Assembly (NCBI GenBank): GCA_019155185.1
Contig: CM032816.1
Coordinates: 9,092,510-9,156,509, forward strand
Direction of reading: 5' to 3'
Length of the DNA stretch: 64,000 nt
Source of the DNA: Beaufortia kweichowensis
Taxonomy: Eukaryota > Chordata > Actinopteri > Cypriniformes > Gastromyzontidae
A program made the position numbers and the translations under genes. Every line of letters begins with the position of its first letter. Position 1 is the first letter of the stretch. The notes below the pieces were generated by a model that saw nothing but the letters and a program-made list of their open reading frames with translations, had not been told where the DNA came from and made no database searches. Of this stretch, positions 21,271 through 33,720 are shown in pieces.

Positions 21271-22653
21271 ATCAGTTTTTTGACATTTTCTTGGAATCTA
21301 GTTCAGGATTTTAGTATCTTTAAACTTCTGCATATATTACTTGCCCTAAAGCACGAGAAGATCATTTGTAGCCTGTTGTGAATCCCAGCTGTATTGTTTT
21401 TGTGCATTTTGTCATACTTGATCTATGCAGATTACAGACAGCCTTGTAAGTGCATGACATATTGAGGGATATATTATGTATGTGTATAATTTCCAGTAGC
21501 AGTTTGTGTTTTATGAGGTGGTTAATGTGTATATATCCATACCATTCTAATTTGTACATTTTCATACAAAATGCTTTTGTACCACTGATGGTTTAGGGGT
21601 TTAGGGTTTTATTATTAAAATCTAACAATCATGTTTTTGCATGAATTCCAGTGAGATCAGGTTGGAAAATTCTGTGGGATTTTAGTTTTTAGATCTGATT
21701 TTATAAACTTATTTAAACCTCTGCTGAAGATATACAAGATATACTTTGGCTGATCTTTAATTCCCAGCGGAATGACGCATCTTACTCAAACTCTTACATA
21801 TGACCTTGTGCAAAAACAATTCATTTCAGGCCTCGTTTTAAGACTGAGCACATTGCTCGGCCTCTAAGGGAACGTTCGCCGGATGGATTTGGCAGGTTTC
21901 AGCATGTGTCAAAGTTGCCATAAGACTCCATATTTCTTCTTACATAATGATTCCTAATGGACCGACCCTAAAGGTTTGGACTTCTTCCACCTACCTGTTC
22001 AGCTTAAGCCAAATCACACTGTTTTTGTCGTACGCTCCCCCATACTGGAGCATGCGGACCTATATTAAGTTGAGGGCCTGTAATGTGTTTTTTCTTATAT
22101 TTTGATGCTGTTCTGCTGAGCACACAGACCCTAAAGAGAAATCCCATTTCAAATTAAATTTAAATGACCCCCCAAGCTCATAAACAGTGGGTCGCCTGAC
22201 AGCCTAATTTATAATTCAGCACTGAGCTATGGGCTTTTGGTGTAATGTTAAGGAAAAGTCTTTGCGTGTGATACGGCTGTAAAAACATATATAGGCACAT
22301 TAATGCACACACACACACAAAATATACAAAGGCAGCTCTGCTCCAAAATCTTGTGAGATGGTCTCCACATGCAAAGAGTGCTTTGAAAAGATACCAGAGC
22401 GTCCTCTGTGGAGAATGCAGTCCCATAATGCATTGCAACAAGCAGAAAGACGAATATTGGTTATATTTCATTTAATACCAAAACATATTGGTAAATTGGT
22501 AAAACGTTTACTTTTCATCCATGTTTTTGTATGATACAGAACTGTAAATCTGCCCTTAAAAGACAGCTTGTAAGCAGACGGCAAAAGATCTTACTGGATT
22601 TTGAAGCAGAAATGCAGAGAATCATTTAAGAAAAAAACAAAGTTTTTTATATG

Positions 22654-22790
22654 TATGCTTTTGGCAGGTGATTTTATCCAAAGCAACTTGCAGTTCATTT
22701 AATCTATACATTTCTTATCAGTATTTGTGTTCTCCTGGATTCAAACTCGTGACTTTTGCATTAAACACCAAACCAAATTTTTTTCTTCTT
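22654..22790 (-). mobile_element. tRNA-derived SINE fragment
   Basis: GATTTTATCCAAAGCAACTTGCA followed by CTGGATTCAAACTCGTGACTTTTGCA. Read on the minus strand, the latter carries a B-box-like GTCACGAGTTTGAATCC. Same family as 38.0 kb; the 5' tRNA part is truncated. Confidence 0.7.
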
Positions 22791-25327
22791 TTTTTAAATG
22801 ATTGAAGTACTGTGATTTCATCTTGATCACAAGAAAATATAATAAAATAAAATATTTTCTTACCTTTGTGTTGATGAAATGCCATTATGCGTTTTGCATG
22901 TGAACTGCACTGTACCTGCATTGAGACAGAAAGAAAACTAGCAATTACACTACATTTGTTTATTTGGTTTAGGCAACCCAATAAACTTTGGCCTAACAAT
23001 CCAATTTCATCAAGGACCCCTGTAGGTAACCCCCTGCGATGCAGTCAAAACATGTAATCCACCAGAAACCAAATTAGTTTCAAGGCCGAGCACAGTGTGA
23101 TTCTTTATGGAGGTAACGTCTTTTGTATTTAGTATGGATGCTTCTACGACAAGCTTGGACCGCCGGGATAGAATATGAATTATCTTGAAATGAAACTTTG
23201 GGTCAGAGCTGTAGCCTGGTGGTAATTGCTTATGCAAAAAAACATCTTTCTCTATTGACGGCCAATGAAAGTAACCGTGGATTCTGATGAAATAAATTTT
23301 TTGCAAGCAACCTAAAAATACATTTTTTTCATCATGTTGCAATAGATTTTTTGCCATTTTTAAAGTTGGAAATAGACAGTTTAGTCTTTAATGCCCTGTG
23401 CACATTCTCATGGTTTCATCAGCCAATCAGCATTGACATTATGTCATTTTTCTGTAGTAGTTAGTCACATGGAAATGCTAAAAGATGTCCTTCTCCATTT
23501 AATACTTTGTGTGGTTGTTTGATCATGTAGTCGGTGTGTTTTCTAATAATTTTCTGTCCTTTCTTTTCTATCTTTTAAAAACATGACACATAGGCCAAAA
23601 GAAGTGATGGAGGATGTCCAGTCAGCAAAGAGCGAGTGAAAGGTTAGTTAGATGTGAGTCATACTAGTTATTAGTGCTCGCTTGCCGTCTCAGTCTATGG
23701 TTCAGGAGGGGTTGAGACATCACTTCCTTTGTGCCGCTGTGTTTCTTTGTCCTTTTCAGATCTCTGCAAATGTGAAAGTGAAGAACAAGCCCCTTGAAAG
23801 TGAATAGGTGTATGCACATTTGCATCCTTATGAGACTTTGCCAAAGAAACAAAAAGATAAAGAATGATAAAACACAGAGAGAACCAGAAAAGTGAGAGAG
23901 CTGAGAGCGTGTGCCTCAGGGTGAAAGGGTGGGTGATATGAAAAGCAAAGAGCGATGACAGATAAACACAGAGCGATGGGAGTCTTAGGGCAACGAAGAG
24001 CAGATAAGAAAGAAGAGCGGAATAAGATCCTCCCTTTCCTTCTTGTCAGAGTAGGCAGCGCAGCTTCGCTTTGAATGAAACGCACATTATAAAGCATCAA
24101 ACATGATTAGCGAGCTCTTCTTTTGACTTTGACAACTGAATGCGTGACTGCCTGTCAGGACCCAATTCTGCAGAAACTGAGTCCTTCCTGTCATTCCCTC
24201 TTCAGTTCTTTCCATATGCCGCATTCTACTTTGACGAGTTATCGCACGTGTCGGGAACAACACTCGGTGGATTGCCGTGTTTGTCTTTGACTCATTGTTT
24301 GAATAAATAAACACTTGAGCTGTTACGTGTTGGGCGACTGGTTGGGAGTTACACAAACTGGGGTATGTCGACAAGACGAGTTTGTCGGCTGCTCGGTGAT
24401 GGTGTTCACTTTACCATTCTGTACTGTCTTGACATCTGATGTTGAGCTTTACTATTTTATGTTCTTCGTAGAGTCATCTCTTCTTCATTTGTTGGGTATT
24501 ATTGCTTTTGGTTTGTGCATTTTAATTCACAGAAATCCTACAAAATATGTTTCCTCTCAAAAACGTGTGTTCTTTTTTTGTCCCATTCATGCATTAATAT
24601 TATCATTTTTTTTAAATAGATAACTTGCGATAGACTGATCGGATGTCTGGACTCTATTAACAGGGCTTTAGTAAAATATAAACAGATGATTCAGTATATT
24701 TGTAACAAATGCATCCTGTGAGATTTTCTATTTTAGGTTTTGACTGAAAATGTCACATCCAGTTCTCTGTTTAAGTTCTTAAAGAGAGTGTAGGAAGAGG
24801 AAATGTGTTCGTTTACTACTGTGACCTATTATCTTTTAGTTGGGAATGGTGTGTGATGTGGCATCAGGTCAGGTGTGTGTGTGGACTGCAGATAAACTTT
24901 GCTCTACTAATTGTCTTGGTGTCAGTGAATGGTCAAGGGAAGGTTGCCCTTCACTTCAGTCTTATTCACAATTCACAAAGGCTCATGGGACTCAGACTAG
25001 CTGTGGCATTTTCAGTTAATACACCGACAGATTTGAAGTACACACACCCACGTACGCTCAGTTAGCCCATCCACCGAGGGTGAGCTGGCGAAGTCTGTCA
25101 GACATTAGATTTTCTCTTGGAACTGTCAAAATATGCTTTTACAGATATGTCCCACACCAACGCTGTCAAAATCCTCAGTAAATGTAATTGTTTTTTTCAT
25201 GTGCTGTTAAGACTGATAAATCTTGAAAACACTGCAGGCCAGCTGGAATCTTTTTTTATGTGGAAATATTTGTCTTTTGCTGTGGTAATTCTAGCAAACA
25301 TTATGAATATAAATCATTTATGTATTG

Positions 25328-25520
25328 TGATGTCATTCCAAACCTGTATGACTTTTTTTAAAGAAATATTTTAAAGAATGTTGGTAACCAAACAACATTG
25401 AACCCCATTGACTGTCAGTGTATGGACACAAAATAATATCTTAAAATATCTTCTTTTTGAATGACATGAGGGTTAATATATAATGACAAATTTTTATTTT
25501 TGGGTGAACTATCCCTTAAA
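25328..25520. mobile_element. Palindromic MITE family A, copy 4
   Basis: Begins within GATGTCATTCCAAACCTGTATG, continues GTTGGTAACCAAACAACATTG, and ends with a well-kept terminus TTATTTTTGGGTGAACTATCCC. The right end is the inverse of the left end of copies 1 and 7, showing the family's terminal inverted repeats. Confidence 0.85.
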
Positions 25521-25597
25521 GGTTGCATTTAAGGTTTCTGGCTGAATATTGGGTTGCAAAAGCTGTTTTAATAGCAATTTTACAGATTTACCTTTAT

Positions 25598-25705
25598 GTT
25601 TATGCATTTGACAGCCACATTTATCCAAAGTGACTCAGAGACATAGTCTATTTGATTATTTTTATCATGGCCTTTGCACTGCAAATGCAATGCTCTATAC
25701 AGATT
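25598..25705 (-). mobile_element. Decayed SINE fragment
   Basis: CATTTATCCAAAGTGACTCAGAG is recognisable as the SINE core. The distal part (CCTTTGCACTGCAAATGCAATGCTCTA) retains a shadow of the tRNA-like end. Confidence 0.5.
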
Positions 25706-26681
25706 GTTGAAATCATACATAATACTATCTTTGGCCAACTTGTTAATACTGGTCAATTTTTTTAATATATGAATATTCCCATCCTGAATTGCATCATTCC
25801 GTCAATGGCATACGCATTGCATCATATTCAACAAACTGCCTGTGAAATAAAAAAAAGCTTCTAAAACAGAACAATGTTAAAAGCGCATTAGCATCTTCAC
25901 AGCCTTCCGACTTAAAAAATCAACTCCCAGAGGACACATGACAGTCCTGAAGATCTGAAAAATGATTAATTTGATATGTTAAAATTGTACTTTCAAGTTC
26001 AAATCAAGGAATCACGTACATTGTAAAAAAGAGAACATTTGCGGTTCCTGAGTGTAATTTCAACTTTTAGATGAATGAGTGCTGCCCTTTGAATCACTTT
26101 TTGATTTGCAGTCAACTTGAATATTGATGTCTTCATCATTTGACCTCATCAGTCTTCAGAGACAGGCCCAGACTTCAGACATTTGATGCATAAGTAACAA
26201 GACGGGCCACGGCTTGAATTCCAACCGTTGTTTTCACTGTAATGACTCCTCGGGTTAAGGCTGGGGTTTCTAAAAGTGAAACACACTTTTTTCTCATAGC
26301 TAAATAACATAACTGTATGTTCGAGCTTACACCCCTGTGGCTAAATAAACTAAGTTTAAAGGGATGGAGAACAGCTGTCCTGACCTGAACCTATCAGATG
26401 GTCTTATCTGTTCTCTATACAGTATGGATTGGGTTGTTTTTTGTGGAGTTCCGAGGATTCGTTGCCTCAGGGTTTGATTAAATATGTTTAGGTTAATCGT
26501 ACTAAATTTTACAGTAACTGTATATTAAAGTATCTGATATTAGCCTGATAACTGTTACTGCTTTATTCTATTTTTAATTTGAGGTATTTTTAAAATATGA
26601 GTAACATTAACATTTTATATATATATTTTTCTGTTTATGTTTATTGTTATAAAAATGTGTCATTTATTTTGGGTGTTTCCA

Positions 26682-26714
26682 TCAATATATAGTTTGTCAT
26701 AATTAGATTAGAAT
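26682..26714. repeat. Unclassified repeat, copy a
   Basis: A 33-base segment starting TCAATATATAGTTTGTCAT is shared with 51494-51526 with a single difference. Flanks do not align clearly. Family unknown. A TA microsatellite follows immediately. Confidence 0.65.
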
Positions 26715-26718
26715 TCAA

Positions 26719-26719
26719 C

Positions 26720-26752
<33 letters not shown>

Positions 26753-26815
26753 GTATATGTATATATGTATATATGTATATATATATGTATGTATATAATA
26801 TAATATATATAAAAT
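26719..26815. repeat. (TA)n/(TATATG)n microsatellite
   Basis: A pure TA run followed by interspersed TATATG units, about 95 bp in all. Confidence 0.95.
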
Positions 26816-28600
26816 ATCAAAGTGAATAGGGAAATAACCTAAGTGTTCCATCTGAGGAACGATGACAGTTAACAGGTTAAATGAAGTAAACAATAAGAAA
26901 GATTTCATTTTTGGGTATTTGAGATTTTTCTTCCAAAGCTATCCCTGTTAATAATGACATCATGTCATTAAGACCAAACAAGCCAAGTGCAGATAACTAA
27001 AATGAGATGCATCCCGTCACCTGCCCTTCACTTAGCATGAATGTAAATTAAATGGGAGAGTGACACAAGGACCCTTCTTGGGTCATTACACTTCAAAGTA
27101 AATAATATTTTTAAGCTTAAGCATACTTCCTTTGCCAGTGTAAATGATGTGCACTCACTTCTCCATTTCATGGCACAATGCCCTCCGGGTTTATTGCCCT
27201 TCCTTTCTGATTTCTTCATTATTTTTAATATTTGAGAGGTGCATAAAATAATAGCCATGATATGTTTAAGGGCCTGTTGGGTGGAATATATTAAGTAATT
27301 GAATGGCTATAGAGACGTGACGTTTCTTCCTGACTGTGTGTGTCGCTGCAAGAGGCGTTTCTTGTCTTGTTTTCTCAATTGTTGCCTCAGTCCATCAATT
27401 ATTACATCAACATTGACTAGACACTAATGTGTAGATGTCATAAATAATTGCAGCTTTATGTTAGTGTTTCTAGCAATTCATATTTATTTTTAGTGTAAAT
27501 ATTAACCCCTAAAGATTAACCCATATTGATTGAAAAATAAGAGTGATTGTATTACTTTAATAAATATAGCAGGTCTCTGAATGTTAATTTATTTATGGTG
27601 TGCTATTTAAGGTGCAGTAAATAACTTTTGCCTCTATATCGCCACCTCTGTTCAAAATATAAAATTGCAGGTTACTTAACATCTTTACGTGGGTTAAAGT
27701 GAAATGACTTCATACATACATTTCCCAGCTTGAATTATAAATTATTTTAAGCTTATCATTGTAAATCATGATAAGGAGTACTGATTTTTTATGTACTTGC
27801 ATAATAGCTTTTTAACCAAAGAAAGTTTTAGATTATGATGTAGTATACACAATTTACAGGTGCACTTATTAGTTTAGAGTAGCTATAAAATCAAATTAAG
27901 ACTCCAGATGTTAGAGAGACAATTATTCAAACTCAAGCTATTTTTCTTGAATTCTAAACCCCAGCAAGGATTTCTTCCCTCTCGAGTATAGGGACATACA
28001 GTAAAGCTCTTTTTGATCACATAGATTAATGGTCAGAATATTACCAAATGGATGACTGGTATATGGTTTTGAAATATTCATGAGGACTGTATTCTCTCAG
28101 TTCTATTGGGAACAGTTGCCATCATCAGTGGTAAATGTTTGGAGATTAGGTGCCCTGCTCTTCTCAACCTTTATGAGATCTTTTACAAAGCTCAAAAACA
28201 TCAATGAGATTTTGTTTCACATGGTTATTGTTTTTATTTGTCAGTGTAATAAGAAATAGCTTGATTTCGTGTAACATTTAGAGATTGGCCATAAATTGTG
28301 CTTTAAAAGTGATGCAAACATTTATTATTTAATGTGCTTTCTATATGGTTTCATCTTTTACCTTAAATTTTTAATTATAGTTTTGATGCCTATTTAAAAT
28401 GCATACTTGTAAATAATAAAGTACAGTATAAGATTTCCTTGCCACGTCGATCACCAATATCACTGCGTTTAAGCATTTATATAAACTTAAACAGTTTTAC
28501 TTTACAGTATAATTCTAGTGCTTTTATATAATGAGGGGAAATGCAATTCCTTCTTTGCATGAATGTCTTAATATTTAATAGCTCCACACTGCTTAAGCTA
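26816..28600. other. Intergenic DNA without recognisable features
   Basis: AT-rich sequence. Nothing recognised beyond a possible decayed repeat at about 27608-27680 (AAGGTGCAGTAAATAAC...). No gene or promoter-like island seen. Confidence 0.5.
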
Positions 28601-28609
28601 AGGGGGGAA

Positions 28610-28930
28610 GTAGAGATCCTTGATTTCAGTGAGGTCTTTGAAGACTGATGAGCCCTTAAAGGAACTGTGTCCATGCGGGAGGGCAGGGGCTTTTGGTGGG
28701 GGGCAGTCTAAAATCACTCTTTTAAACCGGTCATTTTAATTTTGAATCACAGAATGGCTTTCTGAGGACATGCTGACTTCTCATTAGGACGGCGGTGGCA
28801 AAACAGAATTAATAATGCACAGCAGAAACAGGACAGTCTTTGCTGCTTTTGGCTCAGTGGTGTGTTCTCTCTTTGATTAATGGATAAGCAAAGTGTTTAC
28901 ACAATTACGCTGTGATTAGGTTTTTTTTAT
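28610..28930. promoter_or_regulatory. Candidate conserved non-coding element
   Basis: ACAGAATTAATAATGCACAG (about 28803), TTGATTAATGGATAAGC (about 28874) and GTGTTTACACAATTACGC (forkhead-like GTTTAC next to a homeodomain core, about 28893) lie in repeat-free DNA. The centre ACGGCGGTGGC is GC-rich. Confidence 0.32.
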
Positions 28931-29499
28931 TGTCAACTTCCTTTTCTATGAAGCATCTTTCGGTTTTATGTTTGTTTCAGGGCACTAAATGTGAACCAAC
29001 GCATATAGTAAATAGAAAATCAGGTGCCATTGTACAGTACAGTAAAATACAGTACCAAAAAAATACTTTTTTGTTTGATTGAATTTCAATGGTTTCTCAT
29101 TGGCAATAATATAATACACAGAATACTTTATTATTGGCATAATCTTTTTACAAATGTTTAATGTAGTCTCTCCAGTATATCTTCTGAAGTTTTGTTAATG
29201 GTTTTCTTCTCAGTTACCCTGTTAAACAACCTCCCCATGTCGTCATCTGCCTAGTTTTGCTTGTTTCTTTAAAGCAAAAGACCAACTTGCGCACCAATAC
29301 CTTGTTTGTCATGACGTCAGAAGTGCCTGTTTATTTCGATGTATTTAAAGAACAATTACACGGTTGCATTTTAGTTTTTAAACACACTTTGTGTTCCATA
29401 ACCATACATCAAACTCCTATGTAATCCTGCGCTTTGAAAGATGCCTCGTTAAAAGTGTGAGTAATGCTCCTCAAATAAATCTCTCAATGTAATTATAGT

Positions 29500-29960
29500 A
29501 AAATGATAGCAACCCGGTGGAAATCTCACTCACATCTGACAGTATCGCTGCACGGTAATAAAAGACTGATTGGCCAAACCATCCATCCTTCTGGTCGCTT
29601 GATGACTCTTTGGTCATGACCTGTTGTACCGCCGCAGATGGTGATTCGCAGTTGACGCCCCAGATGGTGATACATTATCTGCTGTGAGTAAACGAAGCTC
29701 GCCGATGATTCAGTCCCGTTTTATTTCACCCGTGACGAGCCCTCCCGCAAAAGCCTTTTGATTTGATAAACTCTAACGTGAGATGCGTTTTTACTTTTCA
29801 AAAACACGTCAGCTGTCATCGTTTCTCGAATGAATAACATTGTCAAATAATTATATTTGCTTAGATGATCAATTGCCCCGAATCCATTTCAATTGCTGTA
29901 AAGAAAAAACGAAACGTGTGCACTGTATTCTTTCAGCCTGAGTGAGTGCGTAATGACTTC
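29500..29960. promoter_or_regulatory. Candidate conserved element with paired CAGATGGTGAT E-boxes
   Basis: CAGATGGTGAT occurs at 29635-29645 and again at 29661-29671, 26 bp apart. CAGATGG is the E-box favoured by proneural bHLH factors (NeuroD/Neurogenin class). Nearby are ATTGGCCAAACC (about 29570), AAACACGTCAGCTGTCATC (about 29800) and moderate CpG. A neuronal enhancer acting on ntrk3 would be a reasonable guess. Confidence 0.38.
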
Positions 29961-30379
29961 AGTCATTCAGTCACATGAAAATTGTTGGCAAATTCTAGAT
30001 GCAGCCTGTCACAGATGTATAATTTCACGCAAGGCCGTAACAGCATAATAACAGCAATTACAGACAGGTAGAATAACAATTTTATCTCCAAGACAGTGAA
30101 GCGCTACTATAACAGGTTGTAAAGCTTGACTTGATCTCTCTTCTTTATTCACAAGTTTCTTGAAACTACCATCGCCGTCATTTCTCCTTACTTCTGTTTG
30201 CCTGTTTTCTCTTTTTGATCTCATTAAAATCATTGTGGTATCAGTATTTACTGTAACACACATTATATCATTATTGCATATCATTATTATACTTTTTTAT
30301 ATCATTATTGCTTTTTTTTATCATTAAGGCAGACAACCGCAATAATCACAAACATGTCTTCTTACTGTGTTAGTCATTC

Positions 30380-30600
30380 TAATGTTAATAATATTAATAA
30401 AATCTTAGCTGACATGAACTAACACTGAATAATAAAGTTTTTAGCATTTATGATTTTTTTGTTAATAATTTTAATGTTAATAATGACAATGTAAATGTCT
30501 TGTTCAATTTTGTTTGAAAAATGTATTAGTAAATGCTGAAATGAACTAAGATTAATAAAAGTTTATGTTTATGTTAGCCAATGCATTAACACATTTTGTC
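30380..30600. repeat. Decayed MITE (AACTAA/TTAGTT, TTAATGTTA type)
   Basis: CATGAACTAACACTGAATAATAA on one side and CTGAAATGAACTAAGATTAATAAAAG, then GTTAGCCAATGCATTAAC on the other, resemble a common cyprinid element of repeated ATGTTAACTAA units. Family name not assigned. Confidence 0.5.
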
Positions 30601-31009
30601 TTATCCAGATGTTGTGCCTCTGCTATGATGCAAAATAATGAAAAAAGCTTAAAAAATTATATTCCAGTATATGTTGCACCCTAGATGAGGTCACAACATT
30701 GATTACCATGAAAAAGATTTTTCTAGAAAAATATTAGCATATAAGGCAGACAAATTAGAGAACCGTGCCCTATGCCTTTGTTTATGCCAAAGCAGGAGGC
30801 CAAAAAGCATGTTTATGTCATTAAAATTTAAATATTCTGTAAAGCGTATGGTCTTTTTGTTTGTCAGTAGCGAAACTGCATTATAATAGCCCATCTCAAA
30901 CAAAAAACTGAAACTGCAGAGTTGTTTAATAGAGAAGACATTTTCATTTATGTTTGTGCAAGGCAAGATAAATGCTGTGGCAAATGTGTTTTTGTGTATT
31001 TATTTGCAA

Positions 31010-31480
31010 GGGCCGTTGGTGCAGTTTAAAGCACGAGTCGACTAGCGAGGTAACAGAGCTCTCTGACCTCCTGCACCACAGTTAGTGAATTAATCGCATG
31101 CGACCGCCTTGACTTGAAAAATGAGAAAAACAACCTGGAAAAGGAACCGGCAGATACCCATGCGATGGAGACGGTTACGGATGGAAGGGTCAGAAACGAG
31201 AAAAATAGCCCCCTGGGGACACTAATTAAGACAAAGGATGTGTGCGACCCGCCTGGATCAGGGTTAACCAGTGGCCATCATAGAGGCCGTAAAAGCAGAA
31301 AGAGAGAGAGAGAGGGAAAAGAGAAAAGAAAGAGAGAAATCGGCATGCCATCAGCTCTGCCCCATTGTGATGGATGGAGCCTGGAGCCAGCTATATTAAA
31401 CCCATTAGAGGGACATTTCTGCACCTTTCTATATAAATCTCCAGATAAATTATTTACCTCTTGCAGCCCCACGCAACATG
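31010..31480. promoter_or_regulatory. Candidate conserved non-coding element
   Basis: Higher-GC, repeat-poor. Includes GTGAATTAATCGCATGCGACC (about 31083) and GACACTAATTAAGACAAAGG (about 31217; a palindromic TAATTA next to an ACAAAG SOX/TCF-like core). A 126-codon open frame (31114-31494, +) overlaps it. It is Glu/Lys/Arg-rich and unrecognised, includes a (GA)n run near 31300, and is taken to be chance. Confidence 0.35.
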
Positions 31481-31494
31481 ATATATGTGTGTAG

Positions 31495-33215
31495 GCTTTT
31501 TGTGTGCGCCTTAAGACTAGCTTTCAACAAATCTCACTGTACAGACCCTGAATATGCTCTTATTTGGGACGAGTGACTCGTGCAACACCGCCGTTACCTG
31601 GTTTGATGTTGTTACTTGTTATGATTTTCGTCACTTAGATGGAGAGATTGACTTTGCTAAGGATGTGATATTACTGCTGTAGTACATGACAGGAAAGCAG
31701 CTCAGTCTCGTTATCTGTTATGTGTGTGTCTGTGTGAGACATCAGCAGTGAAATTGAAAGTACATTGTGTGTGTGGTGGAGGTGATTATGTTTAAGAGGA
31801 CAGTTCCCCAGAAGTGCTCTTCTTCATTTTATGATTATGGATCAGATTTGTTTCCATTGCAGCTGTGCGTACAAATCATTCGGCAGAACAGAATTAAAAA
31901 ACAAACAAAATTTTTGTGAGAGAGAGACATTTAACATGCATTGCGCTGAGGGAATTGGCTTCAGCTTGGTTTTGTTTGCCATCGGTTGACTCTTTGTTCA
32001 TAATTTCCTCCAAATATTCTCATTCCAATTGGCTAATTATAACTTGCAGAAAGACATTAATTTTAATTGCTCACCATGGCGTAAATCGTGTTGTTTTTAC
32101 AAAATAAATGGAAACAGTTGCACTGGGGCAAAAGACAGATTTTCTCCTGATAAACACGAAACAATCTCATGGCAATTTATAACTGGTTTAGGAGGTGGTT
32201 AATTTGTGTGCATTCGTATGATTTCATTTGTATGTTTTGTTAGAATCTGCTTTCATGCGAGTGGCTTCATCATTGCTTATAATAATTTTAATATGATAAT
32301 TTTTTTATTTACATTGTACACATTTATACAAATTATCCACCTGATGAAGTAGTCATGAATTTCTGTGAAATTAGGCTGGATAAGCATCTGAATTGAGGGA
32401 TTTGTTGTCTTTTTCTTTTAAATTGGATGTTTTTTATGTGTTTAACTGAAAATATTTAACAATGCCAAAACATTAAAATGGTTCAATATCTGACCATTAA
32501 TAATATTCCTTATTAGTAATCAGACATTCATGTTCACCATTCACAGATATTAAATCTGGAAGTTTATGACAATGCAGAAGGAAAGGTTTAAGGTGTTATT
32601 TATCAATTTCTGTTATAAAATTGACCAATCTTTCAATTTTCTAAAAAACAGCATGCGCTTTTACAAAATCAAACATTTTTGCCTTAAGTTTGATAACCCC
32701 TATTTCAGATCTCTATAGGATGTGATTCAGAAGCGTTCGGAACAGGAAGTTCTTTGTCAAATCCATTTCCTTTCACTATGACAGTCCTGCCCTCCTATCA
32801 GTCTTGAGAAATAGCAGAATATGATTAATTTGCCGGAGTAGCTTTCTTCTAAAGGCCAAAAAGCCCGGCTGGCAATCTTTCATTGCAAAGTCTGTGATAC
32901 TATGACACAACACAGAGGAATACAATCACTGCTGTTTTGTCCCTTTTGAATCCTGAGTGTTTTCTTTTTTGGATGAGAATAGAGAAAAACTACTATTTCT
33001 TTGAAAAGGCTGGTTGCATAGATTTCCAAAAAAACGAAATCTGTGTTTAAATAAAGTTTATGCTTATTAATTATTATAGAAATAGATACATAGAAACCCA
33101 CAATGGAGTTAAAAGCTTTACTCTATTATTAATTTTGATGCATCTGCGGATATCATCAAACAATTCTAATTGAGATTAAGCGTTTACACATTTAGTGAAT
33201 CGCTTTGAACTTGGT
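31495..33215. other. Intergenic DNA without recognisable features
   Basis: AT-rich; contains a few E-boxes and short simple repeats (GAGAGAGA about 31917). No gene, tRNA or transposon recognised. Confidence 0.5.
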
Positions 33216-33219
33216 TTAT

Positions 33220-33720
33220 TAAAGAGCGAAGCACAACTCCTGGTCAATAGAGAATCCCTGAGGTTTGGACACCCAGTGATTTATACACGGCTTCCTCTAT
33301 AGGAGCGGTCCATTACAAACCCAACCCGTTCACCGCCATAAATACGCCCTATAATTGTTTCTGTGACAGGGGAAACATGGCCATTTTGTAACTGCCCACA
33401 CAGGAACATTAGTACCCAGACAGTAGCGAGCATCAAGGCACTTTAAAGCCACCTCCTGAACATCTCCCGTGTAGACTCGGTCCCAGAGCAAAGCCATAAA
33501 ATAACCACAAATGCACAGCAGAATGCACAGCCCAGGAACAATTTCAAACCACTGGCAACCTGGAAAAAGAGCCCCAGGGTCATGAAAGTATCCAGTGAAG
33601 TCATCAGAAGAAGAAAAGAACTGCATAATGGGCAGATTAGACCCAAGGTGCTGATGCTCAGGGAATTTAGTGGTAAAAAAGCATTAGTAGAGCAGGATAA
33701 CTCAGTCTGAGCATGAATTA
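33220..33720. promoter_or_regulatory. Repeat-free block with two overlapping minus-strand frames
   Basis: Frames of 98 codons (33626-33330) and 67 codons (33646-33443) overlap on the minus strand. The first has a hydrophobic stretch PGLCILLCICGYFMALLW like a membrane segment. Neither matches a family I know and no splice context is evident. At the DNA level the block (CCATAAATACGCCCTATAATTG, CAGACAGTAGCGAGC) looks like a conserved non-coding element. A lost or unknown exon is less likely. Confidence 0.3.

Larger units (their letters stand above)
19990..25325. other. Intergenic DNA, 20.0-25.3 kb
   Basis: No gene recognised. At 20350-20700 open frames of 81, 66 and 114 codons overlap on both strands in a repeat-free, GC-richer patch; none resembles a known protein, and the patch is better viewed as a conserved-element candidate. 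A (CA)n run lies at about 22306-22318. The minus-strand frames at 23.0 kb (115 codons) and 24.1-24.4 kb (95 codons) also lack any family match or splice support. Confidence 0.5.

Noticed and set aside
26708..26908. Tyr/Ile repeat frame on the minus strand
   Set aside because: Translation of a TA microsatellite.
31114..31494. 126-codon frame on +, rich in Lys/Glu/Arg
   Set aside because: No family match; part of it is a GA microsatellite. The underlying DNA looks like a non-coding element.
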